A stretch of 64,000 bases of DNA from Orobanche coerulescens (lineage: Eukaryota > Streptophyta > Magnoliopsida > Lamiales > Orobanchaceae), in the NCBI GenBank assembly GCA_033398695.1, contig CM065804.1:34921501-34985500 (forward strand), read 5' to 3'. The position numbers and the translations under genes were made by a program. The stretch's first letter is position 1. Every line of letters starts with the position of its first letter. Below are positions 10,931 through 20,830 of this stretch, in pieces. The notes beneath the pieces are model-generated. The model worked only from the letters and a program-made list of their open reading frames with translations. It ran no database searches and was not told where the DNA came from.

Positions 10931-11907
10931 ATCGTTGTTATTGACCGTATGAGCATTCGGACTGTACGTCGATGTTCAGGATTCGTTATCATTATCATGT
11001 GGTAGTTGATCTACAGATATGTTGTGTATTATTGGTTTATGCATGTTGATATTTTATTGTGTAATCTGACGGACAGGATTTGGCACAGATTGGATTATTT
11101 CCGCACTTATGAGTTATGATGATGTTTTGAGGATTGTAGGTGTTTTTGGAATTCAGTACAGATAATTGTTGTTGAGTTCATTTCTTCATTTGAGAATGCG
11201 AAATATGGATTATGGTAAGGATTGATTTGTTATGAATTGCCATGGATTGATAAGGTTAGGACGGTAAGATTACGTTGGTAGTATTCTTACAGTATTACTA
11301 CACTGGTATGTAATTATTTATGATGATGTGATCGATATCATTGTTGAGTATTGTGGCTGACCCCGTCGTGGGCTTTATTTTTAGGTACTTGGAGATCGAG
11401 CTAGTAGCGGTCGTGAAGGGGTGAGATTCCCGGGTGATACTGGCTGTGACATTTATTTGAGTATCGAGTATTCTTTTCTGGTTGTATTTCCGCTGCAAAT
11501 GTGTATTTTGAACTGTGTTTTATCCGTTGCGTGTGTGTATTTTAAAATAGCTTTTCGGTATCTTTACCAACTCGTGTGTATTTTCAAATGGTCTTTTGGC
11601 ATTTTGCGAACTTGGGTTATTTCGTTAAACCCTTTTTCCTAACTGTTTTATCGGTACGTTTAAGGGGTGGCTTAACATACATTTTAAACTGTCGAGATTT
11701 GGCATTCCGCCTTGTATTTTCAAATGGTATTTTATGACGATATTTGAGAACTATGTTTTTGAAAATATTTGAATATTTAAAATATTACCGTCATTGGCCT
11801 TTTGGCATCTTTAAACGTTTTTTTAAACGGTTTTTAGCCTGGTGGGTTCCGGCGCGGGACCCACGGCACTGTAATATCCCGGATGGTTTTGGGGGTGTTA
11901 CAGAAGA

Positions 11908-11919
11908 TGGAATCAGAGC
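11908..11919 (+). other. Primer-binding site, initiator tRNA-Met type
   Basis: TGGAATCAGAGC starts 6 bases after the LTR end and differs by one base from the plant initiator tRNA-Met complement TGGTATCAGAGC. Confidence 0.7.
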
Positions 11920-12420
11920 TTGGGTTTTGTGAACCCAGGCGTGTGTGTTATGTGGCTCTACTAGTACGGTAATATTATTACCGATCGAAAGGTACGAAAA
12001 TTGAAAGATTTTTTCAAAAATAACTTTTGATGATATTTTGATTGAAAATTGTGGATTGGACATACTGTACAATTTAAAATATGATATGAATATTTTGGTT
12101 CAGTGCTTGAACAATTATCTATGAATGACTTAAAATATGACAAATTCAATTGATTCATTTTCTTATGATTCTACTATTAAAGTATGTTGTGTCATAATTA
12201 TAGAAAAAAAAATCAATGGATATAAAACTATTGTTAATAATATATACATTTCATAAACTGCAAATCATGATATTAAAATGGAAGTATTTTGTTACTTGTG
12301 CAGAAATTGTGATTTGCTCAATTGCATCGACATGTTTTGATTATTATAAATTTTTTATAATGCATGTATTTCTGTTGCTATATGATTTAATTATGCAATC
12401 GATTATATTGCACTAATTTT
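11920..12420. other. AT-rich stretch without recognisable content
   Basis: After about 40 bases that may still be retroelement leader, the sequence turns strongly AT-rich with only short, unconvincing ORFs on both strands. No gag follows the primer-binding site, so the element was truncated near 11960. Confidence 0.6.
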
Positions 12421-13060
12421 GTAGTTTCTAGAAGAAACATAAATTACAATATTCTTAATAATCTTGAATATTATTAATAAATAAATAGTTGATGTTCTTA
12501 ATGAACACATCAATATCTTATCATACTAAAAACAATGTGTTTATGATGAACACATTAAATAAGTTATTTAATATTCTTGAAGAATATTAAATATTGGGGT
12601 TGCAATCTTTTGAACTTTACTTTGAGCATTTGTACTCCTTCTCGTTATTGAATTATTTTTACAGTTATCATTATATTAATTTAAATTGTTGATCATGAAG
12701 TAACACAATAAATATTCTTGATGAATATTACAAATTCTCGAAGAATAATTCATATTGTAGGTGATATATCTTTATCCCTCTAACTAGTTTCTTGAAGAAA
12801 GACAAATTTGCAATCTCAACAATCTTGAAGATAATTAAAATACATAGTTGAAGTTCCTGAAGAACAACACAACGATATCTCATCATAATTTTATAATAAG
12901 TTTATGATGATCACGTCAAATAAATTTAGTATTCCTGAAGAATATTAAAATATTGAGATTGCATTTTTCTATGCTTTATTTCGAGCATCGTTATCTTCTA
13001 TTCTCATTATTTAATTATTTTACTCATTATCCTTGTATTATTTTAATGTTTTAGGTGATA
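12421..13060. repeat. Diverged tandem duplication, unit about 280-360 bp
   Basis: The block from 12421 (TAGTTTCTAGAAGAAAC..) recurs from about 12782 (TAGTTTCTTGAAGAAAG..) in the same order: a TTTATGATGA block, ATATTCTTGAAGAATATT or ATTCCTGAAGAATATT, a TTTGAGC.. or TTTCGAGC.. block, then a CATTAT-rich end. The copies differ at many bases. Motifs of the form TTCnnGAAGAA recur in both. Confidence 0.7.
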
Positions 13061-13439
13061 TGTTTATCTCCAATGAAAAAAATGTAATATGTCATATTAA
13101 CATTGATTTGATCAATCTTATTTGTGGAATGATATTGAAATTGATTTGCAATATCTTATTAAAACAATCCCTGAAGGATTGGTAGAATTCAAATGATAAT
13201 ATTCTTATTATTATCTCTCGAAGAGCTTCATTAATCCTTCGACGAGTATCAAACTAGTTATATATTGATTCTACAATGAGTATCAAATAATTACATGATG
13301 TATTTTGCATCCAATGACCATGTTGCGATGAATTTATAATTCAAGGATCCAAGTTATTACCAAGGCATGAATATTTGGATCAATATGTAATTAGTGTGTG
13401 ATTAAAATACCTCAGGAAGAGGATTTCTCATATGATAAT

Positions 13440-15060
13440 TTCACGTATCTATATGGGCTACATGAAAAATACATGTATACTTTGTCAAAATACATATTTA
13501 GAGCCTAAAATTGGGGTCAATTGATCATTTGATACGCTGATTTTATGAAATATTCCTCAATATTCCCGACATTAGGGGGAGATATGAAATATAAATAAGA
13601 GAAAGTCGGAAAAATCTTGTTGCATTGGATATTTAAATTTACGCACTATGAACTCGAAGTTCAACAAGTTATGATTGCCAAAGGAGTGATGAAATCTCAT
13701 ATACCAGTTGTATATGTACCATAAAGAATTAAAGTCGAATGTGAACGAAATATATTTGTTGATACCAATATATTCTTTATTGGTATTAAAGATAAAATCC
13801 GCGGAATACAAATTGATTAAACTAATAACATCACTTCAAAAACCTCCTGAAGAGGATCATCTCGAAGACGAGAATCCCAATACCTTAATTTGCACGTGCA
13901 CTAAATAATTATAATATTGGGATTATGGGACGACCAAATCAAATGTTATGGGATGAATATTTGATTTTGTTGAAGTTGTCATGAACTTTGTGAATATGGG
14001 AGAATTGTTTATAAGAATGATACTTGTCGACAACACTGTGTGTCTCAACAATTGCTAGTGGAGTGCCTGAAGCACTAAATAAAATATAAGTAATTGAGAC
14101 AGAGCTTAACTCGCAAAATAAATAAAGTGGTGAATGATAAGCGAGATTAGCATATCAAGGGTTTAAGCGCATACCCAAAACATATTCTCCCGTTAGCACT
14201 ATATCTCGTCATTTAATATACATATGACAATTATTATGAATATAGATATTCAATTAGTGACGTCATCACCACATTTTTCTATGGGTCATTGGACGCGAAT
14301 ATCTATATGAAAGTCCCTGACGGACTTGAGGTTCCTAAAGTAATAGGAACATGAAATTCGCAACATGTACTATTTTGAGTTATAAATATTTATACATTTT
14401 GAAATAGTCTGGTGGATCAACCGACTAAGTGCATTCCTCCTGAAGAGGATATATGTGAATTATTTAAACTCATGTCTAAAGACAAGTTCAAAATGAAAAA
14501 CTTAGATAAAACTAAGTATTAGTATTGTCTCGACTTGTAGATCGAGCATATATGATGGAAAATTTTTATCCATTTAGCTACCTAAATGTTGTCTTACCAC
14601 TTGAAGTGGATACTGACTCATATAGATCTCAAGAAAATAACAAAGATATAAGAGGACCAGAAGTTCCGTACTTGTATGCTATTAAAGCATTACATTATCA
14701 GGCCTGATATACAATTTGAAGTTAACATGCTAGCAAAATTTAATATTTCTCCAGGAAGGAGAATGTGGAATGGTGTTAACCATATTGGTCTATTACATGA
14801 AAGAGATCGAGATTCGATATTGATGGTTATTAGGGTATTATGATCTCATATTTGTTTATACTGCCTATTTATTATGATGGGAAATATTCTCCATTTATAT
14901 GTTGCATATAATATTTGGGCAAGTAAGATGAAATTTATTCCACATGAGCTTCAGAAGAGCAATAATGATAATCTAGCAGATTTATTCACTAAATCTCTCC
15001 ATGTTTGAAAATTATATTCATGGTATTGGAGTGCAAGATTGTTATCTTGAGGGGGAGAAG
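13440..15060 (+). pseudogene. Heavily decayed copia pol (integrase end to RNase H end)
   Basis: Short conserved stretches in shifting frames follow copia pol order. The integrase tail has YLEP near 13497 and FPTLGGD near 13561-13581, followed by HYELEVQQ near 13648. RT contains YGSLDANIYMKVPDGLEVPK near 14280-14338. RT/RNase H linker text includes GPEVPYL near 14656 and RPDIQFEVNMLAKFN near 14700-14745. The RNase H tail has DNLADLFTKSL near 14958-14996. A polypurine tract GAGGGGGAGAAG (15050-15060) follows. The many stops mean an old, inactive copy. Its gag was not found upstream. Confidence 0.8.
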
Positions 15061-15594
15061 TGATAACTTTTAAATTAGTTTGAAAATTATGTCGACCCTG
15101 AAGGTCAAAAGGTCATGAAGACCAAATGGTTGTACTCTTTTTCCCTTTCTAAGTTTTTTTCCCACCGAGTTTTCTTAGTTAAGGTTTTTAACGAGGCAAC
15201 CAATGCAACACATGAGCAAATTTATACTATGTACTCTTTTCCTCTATCGGTTTTTTCCCACAGGGTTTTTCCGAAGGAGTTTTGATGAAGCATGAACATC
15301 ATAATATTCAAGAGAAAATATTGTATGAAGACAATGTCACTTGTATCTCAAAGGTAGATACATCAAATATTCACTTAAGTGATTAGTCGGCGATTTTATT
15401 CACAAAGGCGTTGCCGATATCAACATTCAGAAGACTAGTACACAAGATCGGAATGCGTCAACTCAAAGATCTTATGTAATCGATTTCAGGGAGAGTAGCT
15501 GTACTCTTTTTCCTTCGATCGGGTTTTGTCCCACTGGGTTTTCCCGACAAGGTTTTAATGAGGCATCATGTATTAAAAGTCATTCAAGGGGTAG
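15061..15594 (+). pseudogene. 3' end of a second copia element
   Basis: A second RNase H tail (ILFTKALPISTF near 15395-15425, then RQLKDL) follows the first one. It is bracketed by two copies of a characteristic copia 3' non-coding block: TACTCTTTTTCC, GGGTTTT.TCCCAC, AAGGTTTT.AA.GAGGCA, at 15134-15210 and 15500-15565, with a third partial at 15230-15290. A polypurine tract CAAGGGGTAG (15585-15594) ends the block. Two pol ends in series mean either nested copies or a tandem rearrangement. Confidence 0.7.
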
Positions 15595-15819
15595 TGTTGT
15601 AATTAATGTATGAATGACCTTTATGTCCCCTAAACCCTAATTGTGTACCTATAAATAAAGGCCTTTGGCATGATCGGTTTGATCGTGATAGAAAGACCCA
15701 TTTGTAATCAAGTTTTTTGAACAAGTAAAAGGACAATTTCAAAAAAACAAGTAAAAGGAAAAAAGTTTTTGACATTTATAGAAGCATTGCAAGTATATAA
15801 AACTACACAAAAGACATTT
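15595..15819 (+). mobile_element. Copia 3' LTR, start visible, right end unclear
   Basis: Begins TGTTGTAATTAATG straight after the polypurine tract, with a TATA box TATAAATA at 15650-15657. A hAT element inserted at 15828 interrupts or follows it. Sequence just right of that insertion may be its continuation, but I cannot fix the LTR end. Confidence 0.6.
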
Positions 15820-15827
15820 ATTGCAAG

Positions 15828-16476
15828 TAGGAGATATTAAAAACACTACCAGTCTGCAAGTTGGCCAATTTAAATCAGAAAAACGGGTTAGATTCTAATT
15901 ATTTTGATGTGTTTAGATTTGAAATTTCTTTTGCCAAATCGTTCCGCCTGAAGCTAGTAGGACTAGCCCGTACGTTAATCGATTTACCCTGCTAGCCGGC
16001 TAACTATTAATAGAAATATAATTTTAATATTTTATATTTATTTTTTATTACCATAGCAACAAAATAAAATTTCACTCATTTTTGTTATGTATCTAAACTT
16101 AAGTAGTATATTAAAAAAAAATCTGTTGTTGGTTTAAAAATATAAGTAGTTTTATATTTGAATATATAATGTTTAATTTTATTGTTATTCAATATAATTA
16201 AAATTATATGCAACTATCTTTATAATAAATACTTTCTTTCAAACTTTAGTTTTACAAGTTGAATTTGTTAATATTTAAAATTTTAGATATTAATATATAA
16301 TTTGAAACTTGTAACCTATAGTCCAATTGGCGCGTTTAGCACGAAGCCCGCTATGTCATGATTAAGTGCGCATATTGCCAACCGTTTAAGTTTCGGCTTT
16401 TGGGGCTTGATCGTTTAGTCCGAAGTAAGTTAGAACTGGCTCGAAATTGTTACAGCTAGCCACTTTAATATCTCTA
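15828..16476. mobile_element. Non-autonomous hAT-like element with 8-bp target duplication
   Basis: The ends form imperfect terminal inverted repeats: TAGGAGATATTAAA on the left, and TAGAGATATTAAAG as the reverse complement of the right end. hAT ends of the TAGRGAT type are common in plants. The flanks are ATTGCAAG (15820-15827) and ATCGCAAG (16477-16484), an 8-bp duplication with one mismatch, the hAT-typical length. The 649-bp interior is AT-rich with no transposase, so it must have moved with a partner's transposase. Confidence 0.75.
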
Positions 16477-16484
16477 ATCGCAAG

Positions 16485-17271
16485 TATATAAATTTATGAT
16501 ATTTTGGAGGTCTTATTTGATATACTCAATTAATGTTTGATTGAATTTTGTTCCGATTTTATGAATTAAGATAATTTTTGTTTCGTTAGATTTGGGATCG
16601 AGGAATTTTCAAAATTTTATCTTTTAGATGGTAATAGATCTGATTTGCAATTACCAGTTAAAATTACCATATATGATATGCAAAACCACACTATAATTAA
16701 AATTATCAGTTTGTAATTTAAATTTCCAACTACAGTTAAATTAGTAGAATTTCATTTTTATTCGAGAATATCATCTATATTATATATAAAAAAGTACAAA
16801 TTTTCTAACTCTCACCATATTCATCGGAACTTTTAAGAACGCCCACATCATCATTTTTTTTAAATTTCTTTCTTTTTTACTGTCCTAATTAGATAATCCA
16901 TTCATCATCATCATCCTTTTTTAATTTATTTTTATTTTTATATCTTAATTAAATAATCAACATCATCGTGCTTTAGTCCTAATTTATAATTGTAATTTAT
17001 ATACTAAATTTATTATTATTCCTAAAAAGCAATCTATTAAGTTAATATTTAGCTTCTATATTGATGACCAATAGTTTTAGGTGTTTAGATATTAATAAAT
17101 ATAATTATTTTTATGAAAATAAGTTAAATTCTCATATCTATCTAAAATTATGCTTATAGAATTTTGTTTACAATACTACTTTTAATTTATTTAAAATAAG
17201 TAATAGGAAATAGAATTCAAAATCCTAGATCCCGGGTCAGTCATTTTTTTTAAAGTATGAACTAAACCTAT
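16485..17271. other. AT-rich stretch, possible Helitron 5' end at 16774
   Basis: No gene is visible. At 16773/16774 the text A|TCTATATTATATATAAAAAA resembles the 5' start of many plant Helitrons (insertion after A, TCTATA.. start), but I found no matching hairpin plus CTRR end before the pogo-like element. Treat the Helitron idea as weak. Confidence 0.3.
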
Positions 17272-17273
17272 TA

Positions 17274-17821
17274 CAATAAAACCTCTATAAATTAATAATA
17301 TTGGGACCGAGATATTTTATTAATTTAGCGAGATATTATTATATCGATAAATTAATAGATTATTAATTTAAAGTTTCGCTGATACCGTTCAAAATTCGAT
17401 TGATGATGAAGTTGATGATGATTCAGTACCTTTAGAACCGGTCACTCGGAAAGAAGCATTGCAAGGGGCAACAACTCTTCACAATTTTTTGTTGCAATAC
17501 GAGAATACAGTGCCTCAACTCTTAAGTGCAATTGGGAGATTTAAAGATGAACTCAATATAGATTTGAAGTTCACAAAAAAACAAGTGACTATATATTTGT
17601 TTTTTACTAGACAATCTAGAATTTTGGAATATTTTGGTAATTATTAATTTATAGTTTCGCTGAGACCAATATATTTATATTGGGGTTTCAAAAAAATTAT
17701 TATTTTATTATTTTATCGATTGGGGTCCAATTTTGTACTGGTCCCAAGTTGGAACCGAACAAATTATTAATTTTATCGAGGTTATTAATTTATCGAGTAT
17801 TAAATTATAGAGGTTCTACTA
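17274..17821 (+). mobile_element. Pogo-like (Tc1/mariner superfamily) deletion derivative
   Basis: Terminal inverted repeats CAATAAAACCTCTATAAATT on the left and TAGTAGAACCTCTATAATTT on the right (reverse complement) are flanked by TA on both sides (17272-17273 and 17822-17823), as expected for this superfamily. Further inverted AATTAATA and GGGACC text lies just inside each end. The 548-bp element keeps only the end of a transposase gene, so it is an internally deleted, non-autonomous copy. Confidence 0.8.
17400..17632 (+). pseudogene. C-terminal fragment of a pogo/Tigger-like transposase
   Basis: The frame reads VPLEPVTRKEAL, then TTLHNFLLQYEN, then an amphipathic helix and LKFTKKQVTI. This is the C-terminal tail found after the DDE domain in plant pogo-like (CENP-B/Tigger-related) transposases. 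The DNA-binding and catalytic domains are absent, and the frame ends without the family's usual terminus. Its position midway between the terminal repeats shows it came with the transposon. Confidence 0.75.
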
Positions 17822-17885
17822 TATCTATTTTTGTAGTTATAATATAGATTTCTTATCTATAGAAGTTTTTGAATTTCTAATAAAT

Positions 17886-18255
17886 TGGTTTATATTCCGG
17901 GATATCATTCCCTTATTGGCGTCTTACCTAATACTGGTTGTAGGGGGATACAAAGATGGAAGGTTCTAGACCCTTCTAGAGATAGTAGGATCCTATTTGT
18001 TCAAGAGATGAAATATAACCAAGGTATATCTTTTTGATCAGAGGTTTAATTGATCATCCGAAAAAGAATTAGGCCTCTCCCTCTACTGAGCATTCGTTCT
18101 CTGCCTCATTCAAGGATCACTAGGAGGTTAGATGTCTTACCTTATCTAGGAATCCTATGTAAGGAAGGACTCTCATTGTAATGCCTATATAAAGGCCCCC
18201 TATTCAGTGTTATGAATATAATTGATTTGCTGTCTTTTACTTTCTCCTGAAATAC
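17886..18255 (+). mobile_element. Copia-A 5' LTR (approximate)
   Basis: A block beginning near TGGTTTATATTCCGGG (17886), with a TATA box at 18186-18193, ends just before ACGTTATCAGCACG (about 18254-18270). That last string is a primer-binding-like sequence I associate with plant copia elements. A GC-rich leader and then a copia gag follow once Gypsy-1 is removed. The partner 3' LTR is outside the window, so both ends are estimates. Confidence 0.55.
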
Positions 18256-18289
18256 GTTATCAGCACGTAGCTCGAAGAAAAAAAAAATC

Positions 18290-18644
18290 GGCCCAGCACC
18301 GCCACCGCCCAGCACAGCAGCCGACCACCACCGCTGCCCAGCACCACCGCCGAACCTCCGCCAATACCGACCGATCCAGGCCAGCCACATCCGCCGCCCA
18401 GCATCGCTGCTGCTTACCGCCGCGCCGACCACCGCAGCCGACCACCGCCGGACCATCGCCGCCGATCTAGTCCAGCCACCACCGCCGGACTGCCGCCGCC
18501 GACCACCACTGCCGATCTAGTCCAGCCACCACCGCCGGACCGCCGCCGCCGACCAACACCGGTCGATATAGCCACGACCGCCGCTGACCACCGCCGCCGA
18601 CCAACACCGGTCGATATAGCCACGACCGCCGCTGACCACCACCG
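18290..18644 (+). repeat. GC-rich CCG/ACC tandem repeats in Copia-A leader
   Basis: Degenerate CCGCCGACCACC repeats contain two larger tandem pairs: a roughly 50-bp unit with GATCTAGTCCAGCCACCACC and a 51-bp unit with CCGGTCGATATAGCCACGAC (about 18543-18593 and 18594-18644). The tract resumes at 36761 on the far side of Gypsy-1, so it is one leader split by insertion. ORFs read through it on both strands only because the repeat lacks stops. Confidence 0.8.
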
Positions 18645-19166
18645 TGTAATAACCGTACTTTTCCTATTTTGGTAATTTCCATTTTTGGGGAATTTTTCAT
18701 TTTAGCGACTCACTTGTAACCGTTTCATTATTTGGAGAATGTTTAATTCTTTATGTTTTGTCATCCGAGCTTGTTTCGAGATTGTTCTACTCGATTTTTG
18801 TATTTAGTCTTGGTATTCTCCGTTCGTTGACTCATTCTGTGCGTATGTGGTGCGAAACTGTGGTTTCAGATTCGGTGTGAGTCCGTTTAATGTCGTTAGA
18901 CGAGTGGTAAGTTTCGGCACAATTGTTCGTTTCCGTATCTTAGTTTTCGGCCATTTTGGGTCGTTTTGTGATTTCCTAAAAGTTGGGGCAATTTACCTTT
19001 ATGGTCGTTTTCCTAACCATCGGGTGATGGGATTGTGATTTCTTTTTGTGCTTAAGTTCGTTGTCTCGAATCTTTCGCAAGTTACTCTTGTTTCGTAATT
19101 TCCTCGCCTCGTGTTTCCACCGCACTCTTTATTTTCAAACTGTTCAGAATCTGCCCTGGAACTGTA

Positions 19167-19362
19167 TTACGTACGTAATCATTAGAACGCTTACGTACGT
19201 AAAGGCTGTTACGTACGTTAAGGCCCCGTCCTTACGTACGTAACGATTTTCGAAAGATTGGTACAAGGAATTTTGCATTTTTCGTTACGTACGTAACGGG
19301 ATAAATCCTTACGTACGTTATGAGACTTACGTAGGCTAATCCTTATGGATTACGTACGTAAG
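19167..19362. repeat. Array of eight TTACGTACGTAA palindromes (5' LTR)
   Basis: Eight copies: seven of the form TTACGTACGTWA and one variant TTACGTAGGCTAA at about 19327, all within 196 bases. They end about 10 bases before the TATA box. Each carries an ACGT core (the core of plant bZIP sites) and a GTAC core (the core of SBP/SPL sites); binding by either family is inference. Confidence 0.95.
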
Positions 19363-19372
19363 CCAGCCTGGG

Positions 19373-19380
19373 TATAAAAA
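19373..19380 (+). promoter_or_regulatory. TATA box, Gypsy-1 5' LTR
   Basis: TATAAAAA flanked by GGG and CCC, directly downstream of the palindrome array; conserved in the 3' LTR at 35468-35475. Confidence 0.75.
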
Positions 19381-20667
19381 CCCAGGAACAGACCGAATTC
19401 ATCCACTTTTATTTCTCCTTCTCCTCCTGCGCGACTTAGACGATTTTGGGCGACCCTTGTGCGATTTTTAAGTCTTCCGTTATCTAGTAATCATCTTCCT
19501 TGAAATTTCGGAGTAGTTTGGCATCACCAAATCATCCTCTTTGTCTTCTATCCGAGGTAAATCGCAAGAACCCTAGATTTTTGGGGAATTTGGGGGTTTC
19601 TTGGTAATCCTTCAATTTTAATCGTGATCTGGGATTATATGAGTTGAGTATAATTTTCCTACCACCAATACATGTTTTTTTTCCTACGAGGCTATGGGTT
19701 ATACTTGAATCATTGAGAATAGAGAGGATTGGAGTTGTGATCCGCTCTCGTTGGATATGATGTTGGTATAATCGTGTCGTAGGCGGGGTTTCCGGGCATA
19801 ATTCCTTTTGATTTTCCAATCGTATTGTTGTTGATAATTATTGTACGACTCCTTTAGGTCCGAGTCTCCGAATTCCTTCGTCGGTGGTCTTTACCTTCTC
19901 GAAACAATTCGTCATGTCTCAAAGGCAAGTAACTCTTACGAACTTAATATCTTGAATGTGCAAAGTAGTGTATATGAGCGTTGAGAGAGTTATGTTCACT
20001 CCGGGATGGTCCGGGGCCTCGGGGGAATCCGCGCATGGTTGGGTTCATGAACTTTTGGGTTAACCACTCCGGGAGGATCTATCGGGGCCTCGGAGGGATC
20101 CGCGCATGGTCGGGTCCATGGTTAATCGGGAGGATTGAGTTTTGCGATACATTGTAGATTTGTATTTCTGGAAATCATTATCTCATGTGTTTGAAATTTG
20201 TCGATGCATATGCTTTGATATTGTAAGATGTTAGAATTCGTTTGTGTTACTTGCACTAGCTATTCCACGGCTAACCCCATTTGGGGGAAATACGTTTCAT
20301 GTATTTTAGGTTTAAAGAATGGGGCTGGACGAGCACCGGGACAGTACGACGATGACGGGCAGGCGTGATACTGTGGAATGCCTAGATGTCTTAATCTTCT
20401 TTGAGTCTGGATGGAAAGATCCATATTTTTCCTAAACTAATAGATGGTACTCGAGTACTGTAGGAGTCATTTCTTTTGTGGTTGGTCACATCGAACTTGT
20501 CGTCTTTGTGCTTTTCATTTTAGAATTTTGTTTTGTGAAAATTATGGATAAACGCCTGGAGAATTGATGTTTTGTTGTGGATGTCATATATTTTAGCCTT
20601 GTGAGTTCCTAGAGGGGATTCACGGCGCTGTGACATACTCCAAATATCTTGGGGGTGTTACAGAATA

Positions 20668-20685
20668 TGGTATTAGAGCCTGGGT
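20668..20685 (+). other. Gypsy-1 primer-binding site (tRNA-iMet)
   Basis: TGGTATTAGAGCCTGGGT starts 6 bases after the LTR. It matches the initiator tRNA-Met complement TGGTATCAGAGC with one transition. Confidence 0.85.
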
Positions 20686-20830
20686 TTATGGATACCTAGG
20701 TTGTTGGTCTTTTGGGTCTAGTCACGTTGTTGTAAGCACAGTATCATCGCGCTGCCATCATTTTAGTACAACCGGTACTCGTAAGAATCTCTTACCTTAT
20801 TGTCTTTACTGCTTTCTTTCTCTATTTCTT

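Larger units (their letters stand above)
8312..11902 (+). mobile_element. Very long (3.6 kb) chromovirus LTR
   Basis: Starts TGTAATACCCG and ends GGGGGTGTTACA, matching the terminal pattern of Gypsy-1 LTRs. It is followed at 11908 by a tRNA-iMet-type primer-binding site, so it is a 5' LTR. Internal order: palindrome array (8618-9118), TATA box (9127-9134), leader, then segments near 10390-10620 resembling the 'GGGGTATGTTCGACGG' blocks of the other LTRs, and a 60-bp repeat block. At about 3.59 kb it is much longer than the other LTRs here (0.9-2.0 kb). No gag follows; the element is cut off shortly after the primer-binding site. Confidence 0.75.
18645..20662 (+). mobile_element. Gypsy-1 5' LTR
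   Basis: Runs from TGTAATAACCGTACTT to GGGGGTGTTACA. By eye it is nearly identical to the 3' LTR with scattered single-base changes, most of them C/T or G/A transitions (for example near 18826, 18897 and 19003). It carries a palindrome array (19167-19362), a TATA box (19373-19380) and the ATGTCTCAAAGGCAAGTAAC block at 19914. Confidence 0.95.

Noticed and set aside
11298..12416. Several 60-90 codon ORFs on both strands
   Set aside because: Short, overlapping, AT-driven, cross LTR and primer-binding site boundaries, no domain.
16774..17271. Complete small Helitron starting at 16774
   Set aside because: A plausible 5' end exists but I found no hairpin plus CTRR end before the pogo-like element, so only a possible 5' end is noted.
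18142..18700. Several overlapping ORFs on both strands through the CCG tract
   Set aside because: Open only because the GC-rich repeat lacks stop codons; products are low-complexity and one runs into the Gypsy-1 LTR.
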